DNA from: Mycolicibacterium peregrinum
GTDB lineage: Bacteria; Actinomycetota; Actinomycetes; Mycobacteriales; Mycobacteriaceae
Assembly (NCBI RefSeq): GCF_001665785.1
Contig: NZ_LZSO01000034.1
Coordinates: 62,001 to 126,000, forward strand
Direction: 5' to 3'
Length of the DNA stretch: 64,000 nucleotides
Made by a program: the position numbers and the translations under genes. How positions within the stretch are numbered: position 1 is the stretch's first letter; every line of letters starts with the position of its first letter. The notes under the pieces were generated by a model. The model was not told where the DNA came from. It made no database searches and worked only from the letters and a program-made list of their open reading frames with translations. Positions 58,386 through 64,000 of this stretch are shown here, piece by piece.

Positions 58386-59801
58386 ATGCCGTCGAGCTCT
58401 CTCAACTCCAATTCCGTCCACGCTGCCGCAGGCGATCGAGACACCGATTGGCGCCCTTTGGTGACCTGCTGTCTCGCGACTTTCCTACTGCTGGCGTTCA
58501 CCACCGTCGTGACCGTCAGCGCCGAGCCCATCGCAAACCGGCTCGGCGCGGGATTCGCAGTAGCCCAATGGATCATCGATGTCTACACCCTCGCGTTGGC
58601 GGCGCTGGTGGTGGCGATGGGTACGCTCGGCGACCGGCTGGGACATCGGCGCTTGTTCCTGCTCGGTCTGATCACCTTCGGGGTTTCATCGGCGGGTTGC
58701 GCGGCGGCGACCAGCGGCGGCCTTCTGGTGGCGGCGCGTGCCGTCCAGGGCGTCGGCGGTGCCGCGATCTTCGGTACCGCCGTCCCGCTGTTGACCTGGC
58801 ACTACCACGCTCGGGCGCGCGCGATCGCATTCGCCGTGTGGGGTGCAGTGGCCGGGATCGGCAGCACCGTGGGGACGATTGCAGGCGGAGCGGCAACCCA
58901 ATTCATCTCGTGGCGTTGGTTGTTTCTCGCGGCGCTGCCCATATGTGTCGTCGCCGTGATCACCGGCATGCGGTCGCTGTCGCGTGACCGTCACGCGACG
59001 TTGCGACTCGATGTCCCTGGAGTAGCACTCATCACCACGATGATGACGGGGGCCACCTACGCCGTGATCAATGCGGGCGAGTTCGGCTGGGCTTCACCCG
59101 GAACCATCGGTGCCGCTGCGGTTACCGTCGCCGCGATCTTGACTTTCGTTCAGGTCCAACGCCGAGCCACGATCCCGTTGCTGCCTCCGGACCTTTTCGC
59201 CACCCGTGGTTTCCTCGCCGTCCTCGTCGCCGGATTCGCTTACTACTTTGCCGCTTTCGCCGTTCTGCCGGTCATGTCCCGGTGGTTACAGTCCAACTCT
59301 GGCATGGCTCCCCTGCAGGCAGCCTTGGTGCTGACGGTGCAACTTGCCGCGTTCGTTCTGGTGTCGCTCGTATTCAGCGCGCGATTGCACGAAGCGCCGC
59401 GAAGCTGGGTGCTCGGTGGTGGAACCGCACTCACCGGCCTGGCCTGTCTGTCCGGTGCTGCACTTCTGCTGAGCCCGGATTGGACCTCCCTGATCGCGAT
59501 GCTCATCGTTGCAGGTATCGGGGCGGCGATCGTATCCCCTGTACTGCCCGCAGTTGCGGCGACATCTGTCCCGCCGGAACGGGCGGGAGTAGCCGCCGCG
59601 GCGGCCAATGCTGCGCGCCAGCTCGGTCTGACCATCGGTATCGCCTTGTGTGGCACCATCAGCCGGGCAGCAGACACCGGCGGCGGGCCGGCAACCGGCG
59701 CAGTGGTGGCCGCCCTCCTGGCCTCGGGCGCAATCGGGCTCTGCGGCGGGATGATCAGCGCCGTTCTGCTCCGCCACGAAAAACCCTGCCGCGAAATGTG
59801 A
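58386..59801 (+). CDS. DHA2-family MFS exporter (about 14 helices)
   Basis: The 471-residue transporter starts with WRPLVTCCLATFLLLAFTTVVTVSAEPIANRLGAGFAVAQWIIDVYTLALAALVVAMGTLGDRLGHRRLFLLGLITFGVSSAGCAAATSGGLLVAARAVQGVGGAAIFGTAVPLL, showing motif A (GxLGDRxGHRR) and motif C-like glycines. The number of hydrophobic segments fits the 14-helix DHA2 multidrug/H+ antiporters (QacA, EmrB type). The late block PVLPAVAATSVPPERAGVAAAAANAARQLGLTIGIAL is typical. It is divergent from a CGNR regulator only 25 bp away. Confidence 0.9.
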   Translation: MPSSSLNSNSVHAAAGDRDTDWRPLVTCCLATFLLLAFTTVVTVSAEPIANRLGAGFAVAQWIIDVYTLALAALVVAMGTLGDRLGHRRLFLLGLITFGVSSAGCAAATSGGLLVAARAVQGVGGAAIFGTAVPLLTWHYHARARAIAFAVWGAVAGIGSTVGTIAGGAATQFISWRWLFLAALPICVVAVITGMRSLSRDRHATLRLDVPGVALITTMMTGATYAVINAGEFGWASPGTIGAAAVTVAAILTFVQVQRRATIPLLPPDLFATRGFLAVLVAGFAYYFAAFAVLPVMSRWLQSNSGMAPLQAALVLTVQLAAFVLVSLVFSARLHEAPRSWVLGGGTALTGLACLSGAALLLSPDWTSLIAMLIVAGIGAAIVSPVLPAVAATSVPPERAGVAAAAANAARQLGLTIGIALCGTISRAADTGGGPATGAVVAALLASGAIGLCGGMISAVLLRHEKPCREM

Positions 59802-60065
59802 TAGCCCGGCCGAGCGGTGAACACGATGATCCCCGTGGTGGTCGTATTCCGCTGTTGCGGATTCAGCCCGGGACCGGAGTTGAGCGTCTTGTTGTCGGCT
59901 CCGCCGATGTGGGGTGCCGACAACCCGCAGGTCTGGGATCAGGGCTGGCAGCACTGGGCCGTCTGGATGAACGGAGTGTTCGTGCTGACGTTCTGACCGG
60001 AGCACGTCCTCCGTCACCGTCTGGTTTCCCGCGGTGACGGAGTCGGATCGTGTTCCCCAAAGACG
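59802..60065. other. Gap with a 59-codon frame of doubtful meaning
   Basis: A GTG-started frame at 59817-59996 encodes a 59-residue peptide ending GADNPQVWDQGWQHWAVWMNGVFVLTF. It could be a gene fragment; no family is recognised. Nothing else is supported. Confidence 0.3.
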
Positions 60066-60356
60066 TTGGCCGCCGCCAAGCGGATGTACGGAAAGGCGGC
60101 CTTCGCGGGAATGATGGCCGCCATGCGGTCGTCCGGCGCCCCGATGCCCTGGGCGCAGATGCACAAGGTGGCCGCGCCGACCCTGCTGACCTGGGGACGA
60201 GATGACCGCGTCAGCCCCCTCGACATGGCCCTGATCCCGATGCGCACGATCCCGAACGCCGAACTGCACGTGTTCCCCAACTGTGGGCACTGGGCGATGA
60301 TCGAGGCGAAAGAAGCCTTCGAGCAGACCGTGTTGGGCTTCCTGACCCGCAGCTAG
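60066..60356 (+). pseudogene. C-terminal fragment of an alpha/beta-hydrolase (MhpC/HsaD type)
   Basis: The 96-codon frame contains the last part of an alpha/beta-hydrolase: KVAAPTLLTWGRDDRVSPLDMALIPMRTIPNAELHVFPNCGHWAMIEAKEAFEQTVLGFL, with the catalytic Asp (GRDDRV) and His (CGHWAMIE). The nucleophile-bearing N-terminal two thirds, about 190 residues, are absent from all frames upstream, so the gene is truncated. This pattern is that of meta-cleavage-product hydrolases. TTG 60066 is only the first start in the frame. Confidence 0.72.
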
Positions 60357-60407
60357 GGCTCTCGCCGGGCCGCCTCGGGCGGCTGCAAATTCATCATTGA
60401 ATCTGCG

Positions 60408-60421
60408 ATACAGCTCTGTAT
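60408..60421. promoter_or_regulatory. Palindrome ATACAG-CT-CTGTAT before the NTF2-like gene
   Basis: Perfect 6-bp arms surround a 2-bp centre, 73-86 bp upstream of the ATG at 60494, in an AT-richer promoter region. A TetR-like or other dimeric regulator is expected; none is encoded next to it. Confidence 0.5.
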
Positions 60422-60493
60422 ATTAGGCGTGTGTGCCACGCCACATAAGCCGCTGGCCTGCCCTCACCGCTCCTCCAACGGAAAAGGACCGCA

Positions 60494-61015
60494 ATGGATC
60501 TGGTCGATCGAATCGCCAAACACCGCCGTATGGCCGAGAGCTACCGGGATAAATACGTACTGCGCAAGGTCCAGGAAGGCGAGTCCTACGACGAGTGGGA
60601 GTTCACCGACGACGCTGTGTACACCTCGCCCTACTTCGTAGCCGGACAGGAACTCGTCCTCAAGGATGTGGCGACGTCCTTCGACGTCGCAGCCACCGTC
60701 GAAGCCAAGGCCTACTCGGTGGTCTTCCCGGACTGGAAACCCGTCGACCACAAGTTCTGGCCGGCAGAGAACGGCCTCGTCATGCGCTACCGGTGGGAAG
60801 GCACGACGGCCGACGGCGAGACGATGGGCTTCTACTCGATCAGCTTCATCGACACCAACGAGGACGGCCAGATCACCCACTGGTCGACCTACGTCAACGA
60901 CGAGGAGTACGGCCCCTTCCTGGAGAAGGCGATCGGCGCCCGCGGTCCGTTCCACGGCGACGAATACATGGAGGCGTTGGCCCGTCATTTCGAGAAGCAC
61001 AACCTGACCTGGTGA
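60494..61015 (+). CDS. SnoaL/NTF2-like protein
   Basis: The 173-residue protein begins MDLVDRIAKHRRMAESYRDKYV and has alternating strands: VYTSPYFVAGQELVL, YSVVFPDWKPVDHKFWPAENGLVMRYRWEGTTADGETMGFYSISFIDTNEDGQITHWSTYVNDEEYGPFL. The Trp/Tyr-rich core and the GQITHWSTYVNDEEYGPFL ending fit the NTF2-like cone fold, often used to bind or isomerise hydrophobic small molecules. It lies behind a truncated hydrolase and has its own palindromic promoter element. Its function is unknown. Confidence 0.72.
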   Translation: MDLVDRIAKHRRMAESYRDKYVLRKVQEGESYDEWEFTDDAVYTSPYFVAGQELVLKDVATSFDVAATVEAKAYSVVFPDWKPVDHKFWPAENGLVMRYRWEGTTADGETMGFYSISFIDTNEDGQITHWSTYVNDEEYGPFLEKAIGARGPFHGDEYMEALARHFEKHNLTW

Positions 61016-61206
61016 ACGTTGGGCTGCCGACCCGAACCTGAGAGTCGGCTGTCGACGCTCAACAGCATTGAATCCAAGCAGTTTTCATCCCGTTACCGAC
61101 CACACAGCGCCTACCAATCATCGGCACAGGGCAAACACAACCCTCCGAAATAGCTTTGCTCTCCGTGCGGCACCGTCGTCGCACTGGTCAGAAACGGAGT
61201 AGAGCA

Positions 61207-61515
61207 ATGGGTTTCAAGAGATCCCTGGGCATATCGGCGATGGCGGCAGGAATCGGCATGGCTGGGCTACTTGGCCTCGGCATCGGTACCGCCGGCGCCG
61301 ACCCGGGCCCTGGTTGCGACCGACCGGGCGCGCCGCAGTGTGACCGGCACGATGACCGCGGCGCCAGGCCCGATGATTGGCACGGTCGCGGCATCGACGA
61401 GGGCCGTCGCGATCACCAACCCTTCGAATGGAACGGCCAGCGGGTGACCCCGATGCCCTCCGGTGACGGCCGCGGCTGGGGCTTCTGGTTCCTCGATCGA
61501 TGGATTCCCATGTAG
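61207..61515 (+). CDS. Small secreted protein, unknown function
   Basis: The 102-residue protein has a signal peptide (KRSLGISAMAAGIGMAGLLGLGIGTAGA, cleavage near AGA-D) and a mature part of about 70 residues rich in Asp, Arg, Gly and His: DDRGARPDDWHGRGIDEGRRDHQPF. Two Cys (GCDRPGAPQCD) may form a disulfide. The sequence ends in an aromatic tail (GWGFWFLDRWIPM). Similar short exported proteins occur across mycobacteria without known role. A strong hairpin follows at 61526. Confidence 0.8.
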   Translation: MGFKRSLGISAMAAGIGMAGLLGLGIGTAGADPGPGCDRPGAPQCDRHDDRGARPDDWHGRGIDEGRRDHQPFEWNGQRVTPMPSGDGRGWGFWFLDRWIPM

Positions 61516-61525
61516 GAAACCGATT

Positions 61526-61559
61526 CTGGCGGGGCACTCATCCCCTAGTGCCCCGCCAG
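61526..61559. terminator. Bidirectional terminator hairpin
   Basis: A perfect 13-bp stem (CTGGCGGGGCACT, 61526-61538, with its complement 61547-61559) surrounds an 8-nt loop between convergent genes. No U-run follows. Confidence 0.88.
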
Positions 61560-61578
61560 GATCTCAGAACGAGCTCGT

Positions 61579-62445
61579 TCAACGCGGCGTGGAGCAGACT
61601 GCCTTCACTGCGCTGTCCATCGCGGTGGCCGCGGTCCAGTCCGCTTGGTCTGGCGGCTCGAACTTCGGCAGCTTCGCGGCGTAGGTGTCCGTATAGCGCG
61701 ACTGCGCCCGCAACAGACCGGCCAACAGCGGATCCGAGGCCTTGTCGGCCAAGCGGCGCAACTCGCCGGCTTCCTGATGCAGAACCGGGATGACTGACAT
61801 CGTCACCGACCGTTGCTTGCGCGACCAGCGCGAGGCCGGAATCCGATGATCGGTCTTGACCCAGGCCTGCTGCTTGGCGTCGTACCCGGCGCTGGTCCGC
61901 AGCCACTGCGCACAGACCGGATCCGGCTTGGCTGCAGCAAATGCCTGCGCAGGCTTGCTGCCGGGGTCAGCGGTCGCGGTCGACGCAACCACTTCAGCGG
62001 GAACAGGTTTCGCGGTGGACGGGGGCGGTCCCGCGGTCTGTTGCTCATCGTCACCGGAGACGGTGACCGCTACGACGCCACCGACGAGCAATGCGGCGGC
62101 GGTGGTCGCACCGATCGCTTTCCACATCCGTGCACCGGGCATCCTGGCGCTCAGCTGCCGGCGGCCGACACCACCGCCGGCGCCGAGTGCCACGTTGAAG
62201 GCTGCGTCCGGCCGAGCCCGTAGCTCGGTCACAGCCACCTCGACAGCTGCGGTCGGCGTTCCCAGATCCGTGAGTGTCTTGACGAACCGCGCGACCGTCA
62301 CGAGATCGCGTCCGTAGAGATTCGTCTGCGGTTGTCCCGCCGGGAGGAACCGCTCGACCAGGTCCTCGCGCAGCTGCGACGCCCGGGCGATTTCTGCCGC
62401 GGTCAGCCAGTGCCCCGGAACATCTTCTGTTCCACACCTCGTCAT
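61579..62445 (-). CDS. HTH-transmembrane fusion with extracytoplasmic domain
   Basis: The 288-residue protein starts with a MerR-like helix-turn-helix (WLTAAEIARASQLREDLVERFLP, then LYGRDLVTVARFVKTLTDLGTP; about 12-65). One membrane helix follows (about 107-129, AIGATTAAALLVGGVVAVTVSG), then a Pro/Ala-rich linker and an outer domain with two Cys (DPVCAQWL, KAVCSTPR). The order suggests a membrane-bound regulator that senses an outside signal with its C-terminal domain and binds DNA with its N-terminal one, like ToxR-type proteins. ATG 62445 follows GGGAAGGG. Confidence 0.75.
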   Translation of the reverse strand: MTRCGTEDVPGHWLTAAEIARASQLREDLVERFLPAGQPQTNLYGRDLVTVARFVKTLTDLGTPTAAVEVAVTELRARPDAAFNVALGAGGGVGRRQLSARMPGARMWKAIGATTAAALLVGGVVAVTVSGDDEQQTAGPPPSTAKPVPAEVVASTATADPGSKPAQAFAAAKPDPVCAQWLRTSAGYDAKQQAWVKTDHRIPASRWSRKQRSVTMSVIPVLHQEAGELRRLADKASDPLLAGLLRAQSRYTDTYAAKLPKFEPPDQADWTAATAMDSAVKAVCSTPR

Positions 62446-62630
62446 CGTTTCGCCCTTCCCACCCACACCTGAAGATTGGTACCGGATCCTGTGCACGCGC
62501 GGCAACCGAAAAGCGCTCCTACGTCACCACGTTGCTGTCACAAGTTGGCCACCGAAAGATCACGACCCCACCAAACCTGGTCGAAACGGGATCGCCTGGC
62601 AAACAACCACTCTCGGTCAGCGCGCGGTGT
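62446..62630. other. Intergenic region
   Basis: It lies between the leftward multi-LysM gene and the HTH-transmembrane gene. No gene or hairpin is supported. Confidence 0.3.
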
Positions 62631-63278
62631 TCACGACGGGAAGTGCACCACCTGGCTCGAGAACAAGGTGTCCGGGCGGCTGATGTAGTTGGCCGCGGCA
62701 GCAACTGCTGTCCGAGTCTTCACATCGTGGTCCCCGTACTCCTCGACGCACAATGATTCGAGGGTATCGCCGGCGATGTGTCGACGACGGTTCAAACCCG
62801 GAACGATCAGGACTTGGCCCGGTGCCGGATCGATGGAGGTGTCGAGATTGTTGGCGTTGGCGACGACGGCTGCCAGGTGATCATCGCCGTACCAGCGGCC
62901 GGCCAGCCCCGCGAAGGTCTCCCCTGCGGCGACCGTGTGGTGTCCGACGTTGGTCAGGTCGGGCAGCAGCAACCAGGTGCCGCGCTGGATCTCCCGCTGC
63001 GCCACTCCGTTGACCACTTCCCAGATGAACTGGGTGGCTGCGCTCTGTGTCCCGTAAAAGGACTGCGTGAGCTGTTGCCGGACAGCGGTACCGTCATCGG
63101 CGGTGAACAGGTGCCGATAGGTGACGTACGGGATCAGCAGCTCCTGCCCGATGTCGATCAGGGCCGGATTGCTGAGGTGATTCTGTTCGGCGATCACGGG
63201 ATAGAGACCGCCGTCGCCATATTCGCGCTCGGCGATCCCGAACAGGGTGTCCCCGAGTGTCACGGTGTAGTTCTTCAT
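62631..63278 (-). CDS. Multi-LysM protein without signal peptide
   Basis: The 215-residue protein is made almost wholly of LysM-like units: residues 2-52 (YTVTLGDTLFGIAEREYGDGGLYPVIAEQN), about 58-108 (degenerate), about 112-161 (HHTVAAGETFAGLAGRWYGDDHLAAVVANANNL, ending VLIVPGL) and about 165-215 (HIAGDTLESLCVEEYGD). LysM domains bind GlcNAc-containing glycans such as peptidoglycan. No signal peptide or membrane helix is present, so the protein either stays inside or is exported by another route; cytosolic LysM proteins are known in phage tail-like injection machines. No such machinery is visible here. Confidence 0.82.
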   Translation of the reverse strand: MKNYTVTLGDTLFGIAEREYGDGGLYPVIAEQNHLSNPALIDIGQELLIPYVTYRHLFTADDGTAVRQQLTQSFYGTQSAATQFIWEVVNGVAQREIQRGTWLLLPDLTNVGHHTVAAGETFAGLAGRWYGDDHLAAVVANANNLDTSIDPAPGQVLIVPGLNRRRHIAGDTLESLCVEEYGDHDVKTRTAVAAAANYISRPDTLFSSQVVHFPS

Positions 63279-63496
63279 CTGTCCGTGCCTTTCTGGTTGT
63301 TTGAGGCGTCGATCGGCTCAGTGTCGGAGTCACGGACGGTGGCAGTCGCGCGTAGCCGGCTACCTCAAGTCGCCGAATCGCACTTGAGGTAGTGCGCTAC
63401 GCGTGCCCACGCCCGCCGGATCCGGCGATGCTGTGAATGCTCGACCTGTCAGTGCAGTTGCCGGACGGTGATGACGATGACGAATGAGACGTGGAC
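63279..63496. other. Divergent intergenic region
   Basis: It separates the multi-LysM gene from the gene running off the right edge. It contains a run with TACCTCAAGT and ACTTGAGGTA words (63360-63393), forming an imperfect inverted repeat. It probably holds both promoters. Confidence 0.4.
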
Positions 63497-64000
63497 ATGA
63501 CCGCGTTGACCACACAGCACTCGGCCGTGGGCGACCGCCCGACGCTCACACTCGCCGGGGCCACGCCTGCGACTGCCGGCAACCAACCAACCGGTTCCAC
63601 ACTCCGGGGCCCATTGGGCCACCGGCCGTTGTCGGTGTGGCGTGAGGTCGCTCGGGGCCGGCTCGCCGACCTCGAAGTCGACCTCGACGAGCTGGCGGCC
63701 GACCATGGTGACGACCCGCGTTACCTCGACGCCCGGCGGCGACTCGTGGAGGCCATCCAGATCGTCAACGCGCCACGCACGGTGCGAGGTCTGCTCAACG
63801 GGGCGGCCGTGGAAGCAACCTGGCTCCGGATTCACGCCGTGGACATTGCGGTCATCCGGCTGGCGACACCCGGAGTGGTCCGGGCCAGGCTGCCCGAAAT
63901 CGTCTCCACCGGAAAGGAATTGATCGGAGACACCGATGAGTCGGTCGTGGCGATCCGCGAGATTCTGGGGCATTCGAAGTGGACCGAACACGATCGGGAA
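63497..64000 (+). CDS. Protein of unknown function, C-terminus cut by the window edge
   Basis: The frame from ATG 63497 is open to the last base, so 168 residues are visible. The N-terminal 45 residues are low-complexity (rich in Thr, Ala, Gly, Pro). From about 45 on it looks structured: WREVARGRLADLEVDLDELAADHGDDPRYLDARRRLVEAIQIVN, then RGLLNGAAVEATWLRIHAVDIAVIRLATPGVVRARLPEIVSTGKELIG. The middle is helical with charged faces. There is no signal peptide and no family I recognise. The opposite-strand frames here lack protein character. Confidence 0.6.
   Translation, partial: MTALTTQHSAVGDRPTLTLAGATPATAGNQPTGSTLRGPLGHRPLSVWREVARGRLADLEVDLDELAADHGDDPRYLDARRRLVEAIQIVNAPRTVRGLLNGAAVEATWLRIHAVDIAVIRLATPGVVRARLPEIVSTGKELIGDTDESVVAIREILGHSKWTEHDRE

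Noticed and set aside
1..64000. CRISPR arrays, tRNA/rRNA genes, insertion sequences, phage attachment sites
   Set aside because: Reading both strands showed no regularly spaced repeats, cloverleaf-like segments, transposase motifs or integrase genes.

Overview
The window is high-GC actinobacterial chromosome and reads as a mycobacterium, most likely a fast grower (Mycolicibacterium type). Pointers are a CBM2 protein very close to my memory of M. tuberculosis Rv1987, PknH-type sensor-domain lipoproteins, LGFP repeats, F420-type enzymes, an MmcO-like multicopper oxidase, a RipB/RipD-like NlpC/P60 protein, an L,D-transpeptidase, a KstR-type operator, and many GTG starts with 4-nt stop/start overlaps. 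No rRNA, tRNA, CRISPR array, IS element or phage was seen.

Layout. 1-5 kb: secreted and wall-associated proteins (a secreted protein cut by the left edge, CBM2, a lysozyme-like protein, an LGFP lipoprotein). 4.5-15 kb: scattered metabolic genes (RibD-like reductase, UvrA-like ATPase, GNAT, GMC oxidoreductase, FAD monooxygenase, LLM oxidoreductase, peptidase E, beta-lactamase-fold esterase). 14.7-21.6 kb: an allantoin/ureide island with an IclR regulator, an HpcH/DUF6986-like aldolase, ureidoglycine aminohydrolase, a hydantoin racemase, an NCS1 permease and allantoinase. Four copies of one 15-bp palindrome lie in its promoters. 21.7-31 kb: accessory DNA rich in fragments and small genes (orphan ParA, YaeQ, PknH-type lipoprotein with a broken paralogue, TetR/Ddn-like pair, proline-repeat lipoprotein, AurF-like diiron protein).

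31.2-38.2 kb holds the most unusual block: a tightly packed trio (patatin-like lipase with membrane segments, thermolysin-like metallopeptidase, ComEC-like metallo-beta-lactamase), then an alpha/beta-hydrolase remnant, then a membrane Ser/Thr kinase whose outer domain resembles the C-terminus of mycobacterial MviN. I know of no named system with this gene set.

38-45 kb: PhyH dioxygenase with a divergent TetR, then a reductase/TetR/MDR/lipocalin-like cluster and a CYTH-like protein. 45-51 kb: a BlaI/BlaR module surrounded by an NlpC/P60 protein, an MmcO-like oxidase and an L,D-transpeptidase, with BlaI-like dyads in the intergenic gaps; this looks like a local cell-wall-stress regulon. 51-64 kb: Mg2+ P-type ATPase, TrpB2 with a rhomboid-like protein, a DUF2156 protein, a CGNR regulator with divergent MFS exporter, hydrolase remnants, a secreted peptide, an HTH-transmembrane fusion, a multi-LysM protein without a signal peptide, and a gene cut by the right edge.

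All family calls come from reading motifs by eye; no database search was run.
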